From Anoxybacteroides rupiense (GTDB lineage Bacteria; Bacillota; Bacilli; Bacillales; Anoxybacillaceae), in assembly GCF_014196195.1 (NCBI RefSeq), contig NZ_JACIDF010000001.1, positions 620,001-684,000 on the forward strand: a stretch of 64,000 nt of DNA, read 5' to 3'. The position numbers and the translations under genes were made by a program. Below, piece by piece: positions 44,844 to 55,455 of the stretch (the first letter of the stretch is position 1; each line of letters opens with the position of its first letter). The notes under the pieces are model-generated. The model had not been told where the DNA came from. It did not search any database and saw only the letters and a list, made by a program, of their open reading frames with translations.

Positions 44844-45953
44844 TTATTTTTCACTAGCTTTAGATTTAAACAACTTGGCTATTGACACATAGATCCATAA
44901 AAATGGAATATAGGCCATCAACACATAAAAACCAGCGGTTGAGACTAAATTGCTAAATTGATCGATCTGAGCCCGCTTAGTGAAAAAAAACGAGGAAATA
45001 AATAGCAAAAGTAAAATAATCGGCAATGAGATGCGTTGCTTTAACGAAATAATTTGTTTTAATCCGCGTGTGACCGACCAAACAGCTAAGCAAATAATCG
45101 GAAAAATAACCATGACATAAGTTGAAATGACAATATACTCCATCCGTTCAATAAATGGAATTTCCGGGATTTTTGCTAGTGTCAATGTTGGCCATATAAT
45201 ATGCCGAATTTGCTCTTCATTATAAAAAACGATAGCAATACAAACCACTATTAAATAAAGAAAGGTGGTGAATGCGTTTCCCCATTGCGCCCATTTATGT
45301 GATTGAGGAGCATTTTTTACAAACGAATAATACATCAGGATCATTTCAAAGCCGAGATAATCAAGCGTCGACGCTTTGGCCCCCTTGATCACTTCAAGCA
45401 CAGAATGGTCAAAGATCGGCAAAAAATTGCGATAATGAGCATATTCAAGCGGAAATACTAGCATAGGAACAATGATAAGAAGAGGGATCATAACTCCCCA
45501 AAAGCATAAGCCGACTACCACTCTGAATCCACCGGAAACCGTATAATACGTTAGCACTAAAATGATGAGACAGAACTGCCATGCTCCCATCAACGGAAAT
45601 ACCCACACCTGAATAATTTCCGTATAGATCCGCATCACAATTAAAGCGAACGAAAAAAAGTAAACGAGCAGGACTACATTTACCATATTTCCGATCCATT
45701 TGCCAAAGTATTGTACATTCACTTGAATGACATCTTTATTCTCCCCGGCCGATTTAAAAATTTTATAAATCATCCATATCAAAATATGAATGATCGTTCC
45801 AGCGATGATGACGCTCATCCATCCGTCATGTCCCGTCTCTTCATTGAGAAGATTGGGAAGGCTCAAAATTCCTACTCCTATTTGCGAGCAATGAATCGTA
45901 AAAAATACAAAAAACGGAGAAATATGAAAGCGTTCATGCTCTGTCTGCTGCAT
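44844..45953 (-). CDS. GerB-type spore germination permease subunit (GerKB-like)
   Basis: 369 residues from MQQTEHERFHISPFFVFFTI, with about ten membrane segments (e.g. IGVGILSLPNLLN, MVNVVLLVYFFSFALIVM, VVVGLCFWGVMIPLLIIVPM). Family of the APC-type GerAB germinant-receptor subunits, which contribute nutrient binding. The start ATG 45953 follows AAGGGGGAG. It is the last gene of the operon A-C-B, the order of B. subtilis gerK. Confidence 0.85.
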   Translation of the reverse strand: MQQTEHERFHISPFFVFFTIHCSQIGVGILSLPNLLNEETGHDGWMSVIIAGTIIHILIWMIYKIFKSAGENKDVIQVNVQYFGKWIGNMVNVVLLVYFFSFALIVMRIYTEIIQVWVFPLMGAWQFCLIILVLTYYTVSGGFRVVVGLCFWGVMIPLLIIVPMLVFPLEYAHYRNFLPIFDHSVLEVIKGAKASTLDYLGFEMILMYYSFVKNAPQSHKWAQWGNAFTTFLYLIVVCIAIVFYNEEQIRHIIWPTLTLAKIPEIPFIERMEYIVISTYVMVIFPIICLAVWSVTRGLKQIISLKQRISLPIILLLLFISSFFFTKRAQIDQFSNLVSTAGFYVLMAYIPFLWIYVSIAKLFKSKASEK

Positions 45954-45976
45954 GACACTCCCCCTTTCCAATGCAA

Positions 45977-47056
45977 TCACTCACCAATGCCTGTTTGAAC
46001 AATGTCAACTTTTACATGCGGGCGAATTTGCAAGTGTCGATATTGCTTATAAAAGGCTTCTTCATCCCAATGTCTCGTCTTGCTCCGCACAAAATCACCA
46101 ATTCCGAGCGGATCGACACCTTTCTTTTGGAAAAATGAAAGCAAATTCGTAATATCTTGGTTAAGCTTCTTTTCCATCTGCTCGCTCACCTTCTGGAAGG
46201 AACGCTGTCCAGAAAGGTCAAGCCACATTGGATAATCGCGAATAGAGGCACGAATGCGAAGATGAATATCGATCACTGGAGAGCTGCCTTTTTTCAGTGA
46301 ATAATGACTATGGGCAAACAAATTTTCTAATAAAACTCGCCCCTTTTTTTCATTTTGTGAAATTGGCAGCTGATAAACACCGTTTTTGGTTTCATCCAAT
46401 AACAGCTTAACAAGAAACGATTTCCGTAAATCAATTCTCCCAACATAATGGCCATATTTGAATAAAGCCAGCCCCTCCAGCTTTACGGTATCTCCCTTTT
46501 TTTCTAAATAGGGCAAAAATGGATCGCGTCCTTTGCCGAAGTAATTGTATAAAAAAATGTGCAAATTCGTCTTCGGCAAATTCATTTCACGAATATTTTG
46601 TTCAATGAGATTGGATAAATAGAGCGTATCGCTCAATGTCGTTTCAGCGGTGATGCGCAGCAGTTCTTCCGCATCGCCTTTGGAGACCGCCAGCTGCAAA
46701 TGACTCCCCACCTTGTTGTTCCTTGCTAAGCTATGAACGATTTCGGCAATGCCTTGCTTAGCAAACTGTTGTCCAAAAAGCACAAGCCGTATTTGCCCTT
46801 CTTCAATCGGCAAGGCTGATTTCGACGAAAGCCGCGGAATTAAATCATACGTCGTCGATGATTCCGTCGTTAAAATGTCCGGCTTCGTCATCGGTCCTTG
46901 CTTAAATGTCGGATAGATGGCTGTCCCTGTGTATTTGCCATTTTTCACATCATACCCCATCGCATGAATAATTTGAATTTGGTCAACGATGCGGGAGCTT
47001 TTACATCCAGAAAGCACTAAGAGAGCGACCAACATGAAATAGAGAGCTCGTTTCAT
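45977..47056 (-). CDS. GerC-type spore germination lipoprotein subunit (GerKC-like)
   Basis: 359 residues. Signal peptide with lipobox: MKRALYFMLVALLVLSGCKS, Cys about residue 18. Conserved GerC features follow: VDQIQIIHAMGYDV, AIYPTFKQG and a C-terminal domain with QDITNLLSFFQKKGVDPLGI. It is a germinant-receptor lipoprotein on the spore inner membrane. ATG 47056 lies six bases after AGAGGAG; the ATG at 47062 touches that site. Confidence 0.85.
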   Translation of the reverse strand: MKRALYFMLVALLVLSGCKSSRIVDQIQIIHAMGYDVKNGKYTGTAIYPTFKQGPMTKPDILTTESSTTYDLIPRLSSKSALPIEEGQIRLVLFGQQFAKQGIAEIVHSLARNNKVGSHLQLAVSKGDAEELLRITAETTLSDTLYLSNLIEQNIREMNLPKTNLHIFLYNYFGKGRDPFLPYLEKKGDTVKLEGLALFKYGHYVGRIDLRKSFLVKLLLDETKNGVYQLPISQNEKKGRVLLENLFAHSHYSLKKGSSPVIDIHLRIRASIRDYPMWLDLSGQRSFQKVSEQMEKKLNQDITNLLSFFQKKGVDPLGIGDFVRSKTRHWDEEAFYKQYRHLQIRPHVKVDIVQTGIGE

Positions 47057-47070
47057 CAGCATCTCCTCTT

Positions 47071-48585
47071 CTACTCATCAATATCTTTTTTCTTCTTCGC
47101 TTTTTTTGGATCATATCTCCATAATGTCAAAGGCCGTAAATAACTTGGACGTTTTACGGTCAAATGATAAGGAGAACGAATAAAGCTGTCTGCAAAATCT
47201 TTAACCCGAAACGGATATAGAGGAACGAGATAAGGACTTCCGAACGACTGTAGCTTGCCTAAATGAATCAGAAGCAAACAGGCGGCGAAAACAATGCCGA
47301 TTCCTCCCCAGCAGGCAGCAAATAAAATAATCGGAAACCGAATAAACCGAATCGTATTCGACATTTTATAAATTGGCGTCGTGAACGAAGCAAGGGCGCC
47401 TAATGCGACGATAATCAGCAAAATATTACTTGTAAGCGCCGCTTCCACGGACGCCTGCCCAATGACAATACCGCCGACAATCCCCAGGGTCTGGGCTACT
47501 TTTGTAGGCAGGCGCGCCCCAGCTTCACGCAAAAGCTCAATCGTAATTTCCAGAAACAACACTTCTAATATCGGCGGAAAAGGAACGTTGGAACGAGAAA
47601 AAATAATCGGACCCAGTAGATCCTTCGGAAGCATTTCATAATGATAGGTTAAAACCGCCACATAAATGGGGGATGCCAAAATAGAAAACATGACTCCGAT
47701 CATTCGAATCAAGCGAAAAAATGAACCAAGAAGCCACGGCAAATAATAATCTTCCGGAGAGGTAAAAAAATCAAATAACGTCGAAGGCCCTGTGATGACA
47801 TATGGAGAGCCATCGGAAAAAATCGCAACCCTTCCTTCAATTAACGCATATACGATTTTGTCCACCCGTTCACTTGATACAAATGAAGGAAAAGGAGATG
47901 AAGAATTGTCTGATAATATTTGTTCAAATAGCGATGTGTCAAACATAATATCAAACTCGATTTCACTTACTCTCTGCACGACAGTCTGTAATGTTTGTTC
48001 ATTAACAATTCCATCAATATAAGCAATAACGACTTTCGTTTGTGACATCGAACCGATCGTTAATTCCCGAAAGACAAGATGAGGAGTCACAATTTGGCGG
48101 CGCAATAAATGTAAATTAGTTCCAATATTCTCGACAAATCCTACTTTTGGACCGACCACGCTAAACTCATTTTCCGAATCATTATTTGGCCGTAATCCTA
48201 GATTTTCGCTGGCCAAATTAACAAGGGCGCAGTGGTCCGCGACTCCTTTCAGCTGAATCATCGCAAATCCCTTTAGCAGCTTTGCTTCAATCATCTCAAC
48301 ATCTGCCGTCACCTCGATTCGCTGTACAGGGATAATTTGCTGCAAGTCTTCGAGAGCAAGAGAAGCATAAGACGATAAATCCCGCTGCAACCGGCAAATC
48401 ACCTGCTGTTGCAAGAGCTTTGGATCAATCAATGAATCAAAATAAGAAATGCAAAAATGATATCCGTTTGTCTGGAATTCAACCGTAGCAAAGTCGCTCG
48501 ATTGCTTAAAAATTTGCAATAATTGCGGCAGCGTTTTTACTTGTTGCTGCTTACCGTTTTTAAACATAAATGAAAAAATAGACAT
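47071..48585 (-). CDS. GerA-type spore germination protein subunit (GerKA-like)
   Basis: 504 residues. A large N-terminal hydrophilic domain (~1-290) with [20 protein letters not shown] and YIDGIVNE is followed by 4-6 membrane segments and [20 protein letters not shown], all typical of GerAA subunits. Product forms the nutrient receptor with the GerB and GerC subunits. ATG 48585 is used, six bases after GAGGGG; ATG 48591 touches that site. The operon is divergent from the chemoreceptor gene. Confidence 0.9.
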   Translation of the reverse strand: MSIFSFMFKNGKQQQVKTLPQLLQIFKQSSDFATVEFQTNGYHFCISYFDSLIDPKLLQQQVICRLQRDLSSYASLALEDLQQIIPVQRIEVTADVEMIEAKLLKGFAMIQLKGVADHCALVNLASENLGLRPNNDSENEFSVVGPKVGFVENIGTNLHLLRRQIVTPHLVFRELTIGSMSQTKVVIAYIDGIVNEQTLQTVVQRVSEIEFDIMFDTSLFEQILSDNSSSPFPSFVSSERVDKIVYALIEGRVAIFSDGSPYVITGPSTLFDFFTSPEDYYLPWLLGSFFRLIRMIGVMFSILASPIYVAVLTYHYEMLPKDLLGPIIFSRSNVPFPPILEVLFLEITIELLREAGARLPTKVAQTLGIVGGIVIGQASVEAALTSNILLIIVALGALASFTTPIYKMSNTIRFIRFPIILFAACWGGIGIVFAACLLLIHLGKLQSFGSPYLVPLYPFRVKDFADSFIRSPYHLTVKRPSYLRPLTLWRYDPKKAKKKKDIDE

Positions 48586-48737
48586 GGTCATCCCCTCAAG
48601 CCTTCATTAATCAAACAAGCATTTATTTGCTAGTCTCCCTTGATTTTGTTGTTTTATGCATAGACATCCTTTTTCCTAGGTTGATAAATCTAAATTTTCA
48701 GTATATATTGAAAGAAATAAGAACGGAGGGGGACATA

Positions 48738-50354
48738 ATGAATCGACTACTCAAAAAGAAAGAGGCACAAGATGCACTGAAAAAAGTTGTTCAAGTGTCT
48801 GAACAAATTCGGCAAAAAATAGACAAAACCAAGCCTCTTGAACAGCAAATGGATCGCATTCGCTCATTTCTTGATGAACAGCTGCAGCATGATGAATATT
48901 TTGTTATCGTTGATGAAAGAGGCTATGCCATTGTCCACACGAATCGGCTGCGCGAAGGCCGAACGTTTTCTGATGAAGTTGGTCAAAAAGCTGCTCAAAC
49001 AACCGAACCGCTTCTGCAAGCGTACAAGCGTGATACCGGTGAGCTGCTCATCGATGCAAGTTGCCCTCTATACATAGACAGCACAGGCAAGCGATTAAAT
49101 TTGCGAATGGGCAGATTATCTTATCAGTCTACTTTGCAAATTCAATTAGCATGTCTATCGGCCATTCCGGCCACCATCAGCTTTTTTATCGCTCAACTGC
49201 TCTCTTTATCGCCACTATTCATTTGTAGCTTAACGATCGTAATCAGCCTTATTCTCCATACCTTCCTTTATCGAGCGATCATCAAAGAATGCCGCCACTG
49301 GTACTATGTCACTCGCACCGTTTCGTCAGGAAATCTTGACGCGCAAGTACAGACAGTTCAAAAACGAACGATATTTCATCAAATTGGGTATGAGCTTAAC
49401 AAAATGATTCTAGGTATGCGCACGATTTTAGCAGAATTAGCCAAAGCTACCCAAACCGTAAGCAAAGTAGGCGAGCAGCAAACAAATGAAACGAGACGCC
49501 TTTCAGAGTCGTTTGACGAAATTGCCGCTGCGATGGAAACATTCCGCGAAGGGGCGAAGCAGCAAACCGCATCAGTAGAACATGCCAATCAATTTGTCAC
49601 TAAAATGCTTGAAGAAGTATGGGATATGCAAAAAGAGTTTGAAAGCGTTGTTAACCATGCGAGAGAAGTAACGGAATCGATGCGCCAAGGAAGCCGCTTG
49701 CTTGAATTGACAAAAGAGCAAATGGATGGGATGCAGCATGATATGCAAGAGACGGCTTCGCTCATCTACTCCGCTTCTCAAGAAGCCAATCAAGCCGTGG
49801 GAATTGTTTCGGCCATTACAGCGATTGCCAAGCAAACAAATTTGCTTGCGCTAAATGCTTCGATTGAAGCATCAAGAGCTGGAGAAGCTGGAAAAGGATT
49901 TGCCATTGTCGCTCAAGAAGTCAGAAAGCTGGCGGAAAACACTAACACCTTTTCCGCACAAATTTTATCTTCGTTGCAAGAGATGAGGCATTTGCTGGAT
50001 CGTGCAGTGGAAGCGGTTCAGCAAAACGGGCAAACCGCTGCCACCACTATGCATTCCTTTTTAAAAACAAATGAAGCGATGAAATCATTTTTGCAAGTTT
50101 TTTCACAAATGAATGACCTGCTGCTGCGTAGCCGAAATCATGTGGAGCAGATTACGAACCATGGTGATGAATTAAAACAAACGATCGAAGAAGTGCATAG
50201 CATTGCTAAAGATTTTACCAATATGGTTCATGAAACAACTTCAGGATTGGAACAGCAAACCATTGCCATTCATGAACTGGCCAAGGATGCCGCTGTTTTA
50301 TCCACCTCTGTTCAACAGCTGCAACAAATCGTCACCCGCTTCCAGCATTCCTAG
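48738..50354 (+). CDS. Methyl-accepting chemotaxis protein with N-terminal sensor before the membrane hairpin
   Basis: 538 residues from [21 protein letters not shown] coiled coil (~1-40) leads into a sensor-like domain (~45-125; [20 protein letters not shown], then [15 protein letters not shown]), followed by two membrane segments (~130-185), a HAMP-like linker and the MCP signalling domain with tip [20 protein letters not shown]. No signal peptide or first membrane segment precedes the sensor, so it should be cytosolic. Ligand unknown. ATG 48738 follows GGAGGGGG; no methyltransferase or CheA gene is nearby. Confidence 0.82.
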   Translation: MNRLLKKKEAQDALKKVVQVSEQIRQKIDKTKPLEQQMDRIRSFLDEQLQHDEYFVIVDERGYAIVHTNRLREGRTFSDEVGQKAAQTTEPLLQAYKRDTGELLIDASCPLYIDSTGKRLNLRMGRLSYQSTLQIQLACLSAIPATISFFIAQLLSLSPLFICSLTIVISLILHTFLYRAIIKECRHWYYVTRTVSSGNLDAQVQTVQKRTIFHQIGYELNKMILGMRTILAELAKATQTVSKVGEQQTNETRRLSESFDEIAAAMETFREGAKQQTASVEHANQFVTKMLEEVWDMQKEFESVVNHAREVTESMRQGSRLLELTKEQMDGMQHDMQETASLIYSASQEANQAVGIVSAITAIAKQTNLLALNASIEASRAGEAGKGFAIVAQEVRKLAENTNTFSAQILSSLQEMRHLLDRAVEAVQQNGQTAATTMHSFLKTNEAMKSFLQVFSQMNDLLLRSRNHVEQITNHGDELKQTIEEVHSIAKDFTNMVHETTSGLEQQTIAIHELAKDAAVLSTSVQQLQQIVTRFQHS

Positions 50355-50448
50355 TTTATACTAACCGTTTGTCGAACGCTTCACGGCTAAAAACGCCCAT
50401 TATCTGAGCTGAGCGAATCGCACAAATGCCCTATCTTTTTTAAAACCA

Positions 50449-50483
50449 AAAGGCTTGGCTGCACCGCCAAGCCTTTCATTTTT
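50449..50483. terminator. Bidirectional terminator between MCP and ykvI
   Basis: AAAGGCTTGGC / GCCAAGCCTTT stem, T-run on both sides. Confidence 0.85.
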
Positions 50484-50508
50484 TTGAAAAGCAGATTTTT
50501 GCCGCATC

Positions 50509-51537
50509 CTATTTTGGCGTCTGAGGAATTTTGCGAAACAAAAGCAAAACAAGAAACAAAAGACTGATATATCCAAACAAAGGATATAAGAATGAGAGCA
50601 AAGATCCGTAGCGAAATGAACTGATCGTATACAAAATCAAAAACAAAATCGCCAAAAACAACGTCGAGGAGAATGCCTGAAACTGTCGCTGCAGCCCAAA
50701 TACTCCACCAATGATGGACGTAAAAATCTCGCCATAAATAATGAATAAATACAACCAATAAAAATACGTAAAAAACGTGCGAACAATTTCAGCCATAGGA
50801 ATTTCATAACGCAATACATGCGGAAAAGACAGCAAAACAAAGTGGCTGCTCAATAAAATGCTCGTTAGCAATATCCCGCCAAGCAACGCTCCCCACTTGA
50901 CCACTCGATCGTCCTCTGCTTCAGAGGCGAGCGGAACAAGAACCGGCTGCGCCATCGCTAAATTAAAGGCCGCATAGGAAAGAGGCGAGAAAAAAGCACT
51001 CCAAGAGGAAGGAGAGGAGCTAGAAGGACCGCACCATTCTCCCCCAAGCAGTAATTTCCCTAAAAGCACAAAGCTAAATAGGATCATCATCGGAACAACG
51101 AACACATTCACGGCAAATAAGCCTTTTGCATCATAAAGCATCACGGCAAACACAAGAACGATCGTCGCCAGCATCCCTAGAGGCTTCGGCAATCCGAGCT
51201 GCTCCTCAAATAACGCTCCTGCTCCTGATAGCATCACAGAAGTCACGCCAACAATCATGATCGTCATAATGAACGTAACGAATGTGCTGGCCGTTTTGCC
51301 AAACAAATAATCATTCAATTGCTTGTACGAGGAAGCCCGCAGCGCTCTCGCCATCATCATCATCCGCATTCCTAGCCATGCAAACAGCCAACCGCTAACC
51401 AAAACTCCCATCGTTCCAATTTTTCCGTATTGTGTAAAAAAAGCAATAATCTCTTTTCCTGTCGCAAATCCCGCTCCAACGACAGTTCCTACGTATACAG
51501 CAGCAATCTGCCAAGCTGCCAGCCATCTTTTAATCAT
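50509..51537 (-). CDS. ykvI: YkvI-family membrane protein
   Basis: 342 residues with about ten membrane segments; MIKRWLAAWQIAAVYVGTVV starts the protein and GAGFATGKEIIAFF follows. This matches YkvI of B. subtilis, a membrane protein distantly related to APC-type transporters and located between clpE and queC there, as here. Transport substrate unknown. ATG 51537 follows GGGGGAAG; upstream extension to 51585 is not supported. Confidence 0.85.
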   Translation of the reverse strand: MIKRWLAAWQIAAVYVGTVVGAGFATGKEIIAFFTQYGKIGTMGVLVSGWLFAWLGMRMMMMARALRASSYKQLNDYLFGKTASTFVTFIMTIMIVGVTSVMLSGAGALFEEQLGLPKPLGMLATIVLVFAVMLYDAKGLFAVNVFVVPMMILFSFVLLGKLLLGGEWCGPSSSSPSSWSAFFSPLSYAAFNLAMAQPVLVPLASEAEDDRVVKWGALLGGILLTSILLSSHFVLLSFPHVLRYEIPMAEIVRTFFTYFYWLYLFIIYGEIFTSIIGGVFGLQRQFQAFSSTLFLAILFLILYTISSFRYGSLLSFLYPLFGYISLLFLVLLLFRKIPQTPK

Positions 51538-51568
51538 TTTCTTCCCCCTGTCTCTCTTTTCCCTAAGC

Positions 51569-51798
51569 TTATCGTGGCAATCCATTATTTATTGAAAATA
51601 CAAGCTCACGAGGCTGAGCACCGAGCTTTTCTCCCCTCTCCTCAATCAAAGCTTCGAGCCCAGCAATCCAGCCGTTAGCCATCGCCCTAAACGCTATCTC
51701 CATTTCGATTGCAGGCTGCTTATAAGCAATGGCAGAACAGTGTGGAATGAGCCGTGGATTTGGTTTGATCAGTTCGCTAATATGCTTGGTTATATATA
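51569..51798 (-). pseudogene. C-terminal fragment of an unidentified gene
   Basis: On the minus strand a frame stays open to a TAA at 51571-51569 and reads ISELIKPNPRLIPHCSAIAY, KQPAIEMEIAFRAMANGWIA, then LEALIEERGEKLGAQPRELV. The composition is protein-like, but there is no start codon or ribosome-binding site and its upstream end abuts the terminator of the YtkA-like gene. I take it as the tail of a lost gene; family not recognised. Confidence 0.35.
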
Positions 51799-51836
51799 TG
51801 AAAAAAAGGACAAAGAAAGACGAAAAGAAAATAGAA

Positions 51837-51862
51837 AAAAGGAAGCCTTTGGGGCTTCCTTT
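51837..51862 (-). terminator. Terminator of the YtkA-like lipoprotein gene
   Basis: AAAAGGAAGCC / GGCTTCCTTT stem with a T-run on the minus strand. Confidence 0.8.
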
Positions 51863-52597
51863 CTATTGAACTATCACTTGCTTTACTTGATGTTCATGCA
51901 ATTCGTTCGTTTCGACATGCACTTTAACTGAAAACGTTCCCTTTTCTTTAAATACCGTTTTCGCCTGGTACTTTCCACTGCCTTGTTCATTCGCATCGAT
52001 AAACTCATGCTTCATCTGGTCCTTCCAGATTTCAAAACGAACTTTTGCCGCCGTAAGTGGCTGGCCATTATACGCAATATCGGCTACAATTGGTTCCTCC
52101 TTGTTGACTGTAAACATCTGTGGATGCAACGTTACAGCCACACCAGCAGCATCGTCATGGTGCGAATGGTCAGAACCGCTTTCTTCATGCTCCGATGCGG
52201 AACCAGCATTGTCACCTACAATCACATCTGTTTTGGGCATATTATGCATATTGCGAGCTGTAACATGGGCTACAACGGAATATGTCCCTGCCTCGGTAAA
52301 TGTTTTTTCAATAGCGTATTTTCCATTTCCTTTGCTCTTGGCTGAAATCATTTCATGCTGGTCGTTTCCCTGCTTCCAAATTTCGAACTTCACCTCATCC
52401 GCGTCGTTCACTTTTTCCTTTCCATATGTAACAATACAAGCGATTTCTGTTTTTTTCTGAAGCTCAATTGGCGACTTCACATCTATTTTTACATCTAAAA
52501 TGGCAGGTTCATCAGCCGATTGATCTTTCGTTTGGCCACATGCCGAAATCAATAACACCACCATCATGGCAAGCATCAAGCGAATATAAACTTTCAT
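51863..52597 (-). CDS. Lipoprotein with two YtkA/FixH-like domains
   Basis: 244 residues. Signal peptide MKVYIRLMLAMMVVLLISAC with lipobox Cys at 20. Two similar domains, ~30-120 and ~145-240, share K-x-V/F-E-I-W-K..., GSGKYxxxxxFxExGTYSVxVHV, typical of YtkA-like immunoglobulin-fold domains. A His-rich linker (EESGSDHSHHDDAAG) lies between them. YtkA-type proteins are often linked with copper or metal handling; that is inference here. ATG 52597 follows GAGGGGGAAC. It is divergent from clpE. Confidence 0.75.
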   Translation of the reverse strand: MKVYIRLMLAMMVVLLISACGQTKDQSADEPAILDVKIDVKSPIELQKKTEIACIVTYGKEKVNDADEVKFEIWKQGNDQHEMISAKSKGNGKYAIEKTFTEAGTYSVVAHVTARNMHNMPKTDVIVGDNAGSASEHEESGSDHSHHDDAAGVAVTLHPQMFTVNKEEPIVADIAYNGQPLTAAKVRFEIWKDQMKHEFIDANEQGSGKYQAKTVFKEKGTFSVKVHVETNELHEHQVKQVIVQ

Positions 52598-52723
52598 CTT
52601 CACGTTCCCCCTCTTTCTTCTCTCATTGTCCACTATATCACACCTCTTTCTAGCTACAAATCATTGTTCACATTTTTTTCAAAAACATTTCACCAATCGC
52701 ACAAAAAATTTATAAAAACCTCT

Positions 52724-52751
52724 TGAAAGTCAAAAAAGGTCAAATTATAAT
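52724..52751 (+). promoter_or_regulatory. clpE promoter overlapped by a CtsR box
   Basis: TTGAAA (52724-52729), 16-base spacer, TATAAT (52746-52751). The CtsR operator AGTCAAAAAAGGTCAAA (52728-52744) lies within it, so repressor binding would block RNA polymerase. Confidence 0.9.
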
Positions 52752-52759
52752 AAAGTTAA

Positions 52760-52776
52760 AGTCAAATATAGTCAAA
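52760..52776 (+). promoter_or_regulatory. Second CtsR box upstream of clpE
   Basis: AGTCAAATATAGTCAAA, a second perfect heptad repeat of the CtsR type; a further GTCAAA unit follows at 52777. Paired CtsR boxes before clpE are the rule in Bacillus. Confidence 0.9.
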
Positions 52777-52799
52777 GTCAAAAAAGGAGGTTATGCCTC

Positions 52800-54944
52800 A
52801 TGCTTTGCCAATTATGTCAGCAACACAAAGCAACCGTATTCGTTCAGATGCAAATTAATCATGAAAAAAAGCAGTTGCAGCTTTGTCATGAGTGCTATAC
52901 AAAACAAAAACAAGAATTGACCATTCCAATGAATTTTGAATTCGGAACATTTCCGTCCATTCCGCTAGATTCGTTCTTTTCAGGAAATCTGGCGGCCGAT
53001 TCAGCATTCTCTTCTTCGGCAAATCCAATACCAATGACGCCATCGCACAGAGGCGGCGGCTTTTTAGATCAATTTGGTCGCAATTTAACCCAGTTAGCAA
53101 AGGCCGGATTGATCGATCCAGTCATTGGCCGCGACCAAGAAATTGAACGAGTCATTGAAATTTTGAACCGGCGCAATAAAAACAATCCTGTGCTGATTGG
53201 AGAGCCGGGTGTCGGAAAAACAGCGATCGTCGAAGGATTAGCCTTAAAAATTGCGGAAGGACGCGTTCCAGAAAAACTGTTAAACAAAGAAGTATATTTG
53301 CTTGATGTCGCTTCTCTCGTAGCCAATACTGGCATTCGCGGGCAATTTGAGGAGCGAATGAAGCAGCTCATTGCCGAGTTGCAACGGCGAAAAAATATTA
53401 TTCTTTTTATCGATGAGATTCATTTGCTAGTCGGAGCCGGCTCTGCTGAAGGCTCCATGGATGCAGGCAATATTCTGAAGCCGGCTCTTGCCCGCGGCGA
53501 ACTTCAAGTTGTTGGAGCAACGACATTAAAAGAATATCGACAAATTGAAAAAGATGCTGCTCTTGAACGTCGCTTCCAGCCTGTTATTGTTCATGAGCCA
53601 ACAGTGGACGAAGCCATCCATATTTTAAAAGGAATCCAAGAAAAATATGAACAATTCCATCGCGTAAAATATACGGATGAAGCGATTCAAGCGTGTGCAG
53701 CTTTATCGCACCGCTACATTCAAGACCGCTTTTTGCCGGATAAAGCCATTGATTTATTAGATGAGGCTGGCTCAAAAGCCAATTTACGCATTGCTGCAAC
53801 AGATGAAAAAAATATTCAACAACGATTGGCCTTTTTAGCGAAGGAAAAAGAAAAAGCAGCGGCGGAAGAAAATTATGAACGCGCCGCTCAATTGCGGGCT
53901 GAAGAGCTCCGATTAGAAAAACAGCTGCAAAACCAGCAAGCTGATGAAACACCGATTGTTGATGTTGCTGATATTCAGCAATTAATCGAAGAAAAAACGG
54001 GCATCCCTGTCGGCAAGCTCCAAGCTGATGAAAAAACAAAAATGAAGCAGTTGGAAGAAAACTTAGCGAAAAAGATCATTGGACAAGAAGAAGCGGTGAA
54101 AAAAGTGGCTAAAGCGATCCGCCGCAGCCGGGCTGGACTAAAAGCGAAAAACCGGCCAATTGGCTCCTTCCTCTTCGTCGGCCCAACAGGAGTCGGTAAA
54201 ACAGAGCTGACAAAGACGCTGGCAGAGGAGCTATTTGGTTCAAAAGACACCATGATTCGTTTAGATATGAGCGAATATATGGAAAAGCATTCTGTATCGA
54301 AATTAATCGGTTCACCTCCTGGCTACGTTGGACACGAAGAAGCGGGACAGCTAACAGAAAAGGTGCGCCGCAATCCTTATAGCATGATCTTGCTTGATGA
54401 AATTGAAAAAGCCCATCCTGATGTGCAACACATCTTTTTGCAAATCTTAGAGGACGGGCGTTTAACAGATAGCCAAGGCCGCACAGTTAGCTTCAAGGAT
54501 ACCGTTATTATTATGACAAGCAACGCCGGTGTTACCGATAAAAAAATTACAGTCGGCTTTGAAAAAGAAAATCGCGTTGGCCAAACAAGCATTCTCGACT
54601 CTCTAAGCGCGTACTTCAAACCGGAGTTTTTAAATCGCTTGGATGCCATTATTGAATTTAAAGCGCTGCAAAAAGAGCACATGCTACAAATTGTTGAGTT
54701 AATGCTTGCTGAGCTGCAAACAACCTTAAAAGATGAGGGCATTCAGCTTGAAGTATCGCAGGAAGCGAAGGAAAAGCTTGCTGAAATCGGCTACCATCCT
54801 TCATTCGGAGCTCGTCCGTTACGCCGGGCCATTCAAGAGCATATCGAAGATCAAGTGGCTGACTTACTTCTTGATCAGGATGAAGTGAAAAAAATTCAAA
54901 TTACAGTTGAAAACGAGCGCATCGTCGCCCGATCAATAAATTAA
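52800..54944 (+). CDS. clpE: ATP-dependent Clp protease ATPase subunit ClpE
   Basis: 714 residues. N-terminal zinc finger MLCQLC...LCHEC (Cys 3, 6, 29, 32), then AAA+ domain 1 with Walker [10 protein letters not shown] (~134-142), a UVR coiled coil [15 protein letters not shown] (~355), and AAA+ domain 2 with Walker [10 protein letters not shown] (~460) and the arginine finger region. This is the ClpE layout. It unfolds substrates for ClpP during heat stress and helps inactivate CtsR. ATG 52800 follows GGAGG; two CtsR boxes precede it. Confidence 0.96.
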   Translation: MLCQLCQQHKATVFVQMQINHEKKQLQLCHECYTKQKQELTIPMNFEFGTFPSIPLDSFFSGNLAADSAFSSSANPIPMTPSHRGGGFLDQFGRNLTQLAKAGLIDPVIGRDQEIERVIEILNRRNKNNPVLIGEPGVGKTAIVEGLALKIAEGRVPEKLLNKEVYLLDVASLVANTGIRGQFEERMKQLIAELQRRKNIILFIDEIHLLVGAGSAEGSMDAGNILKPALARGELQVVGATTLKEYRQIEKDAALERRFQPVIVHEPTVDEAIHILKGIQEKYEQFHRVKYTDEAIQACAALSHRYIQDRFLPDKAIDLLDEAGSKANLRIAATDEKNIQQRLAFLAKEKEKAAAEENYERAAQLRAEELRLEKQLQNQQADETPIVDVADIQQLIEEKTGIPVGKLQADEKTKMKQLEENLAKKIIGQEEAVKKVAKAIRRSRAGLKAKNRPIGSFLFVGPTGVGKTELTKTLAEELFGSKDTMIRLDMSEYMEKHSVSKLIGSPPGYVGHEEAGQLTEKVRRNPYSMILLDEIEKAHPDVQHIFLQILEDGRLTDSQGRTVSFKDTVIIMTSNAGVTDKKITVGFEKENRVGQTSILDSLSAYFKPEFLNRLDAIIEFKALQKEHMLQIVELMLAELQTTLKDEGIQLEVSQEAKEKLAEIGYHPSFGARPLRRAIQEHIEDQVADLLLDQDEVKKIQITVENERIVARSIN

Positions 54945-54949
54945 AGAAG

Positions 54950-55007
54950 AGGCTGTCTCAAAAGGGCATTCAAACATCCTTTTTGAGACTAGTCTCTATT
55001 TTTTATT
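54950..55007 (+). terminator. Terminator of clpE
   Basis: GTCTCAAAAGG / CCTTTTTGAGAC stem with a T-rich tail. Confidence 0.8.
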
Positions 55008-55038
55008 TCTCTGTGGAATCCAGGATTTCTCTTTCATT

Positions 55039-55455
55039 TTATTGTGTAGGAACAGAAACAACTGTTCCTTTCTTCCTATAAACCATCCCTTCGGCGAGAG
55101 CAATAATCTCCTCATTATCATTCAAAACAACAATCCGGTATAATCCGAGACGATGTGGGTCCGTTTCTTCCTGTGCAACGGCTATCAGCTTTTCGCCCAC
55201 GACGCTCGCTTTGATGTAATGCATGGTCATCGTAATTCCAACAGCGATTTGATTATGGGAATTGCTGGCGCAGGCAAAAGCTATATCCGCTAAAGAAAAA
55301 ATCGCACCACCATTTGTGCTTCCATTAAAATTCAACAAATGGTCTTTAATTTCCATTGAAACTTGCGCATATCCTTGTCTAACTTCATCAATAGAAACAC
55401 CTAAATATCGAGCGAAAGGGTCCTCCTTCATCTTCTTTATAAGTTCTTCCATCAT
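55039..55455 (-). CDS. PaaI-family hotdog-fold acyl-CoA thioesterase
   Basis: 138 residues. A hotdog-fold motif HLLNFNGSTNGGAIFSLADI (GGxxFSLAD) with the catalytic Asp in FSLADIAF, then MHYIKASVVGE and GMVYRKKG. This is the PaaI/YdiI-type thioesterase pattern. It hydrolyses an acyl- or aryl-CoA thioester; substrate unknown. ATG 55455 follows GGGGTGA. Located next to a Liv-type importer; functional link not shown. Confidence 0.8.
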   Translation of the reverse strand: MMEELIKKMKEDPFARYLGVSIDEVRQGYAQVSMEIKDHLLNFNGSTNGGAIFSLADIAFACASNSHNQIAVGITMTMHYIKASVVGEKLIAVAQEETDPHRLGLYRIVVLNDNEEIIALAEGMVYRKKGTVVSVPTQ

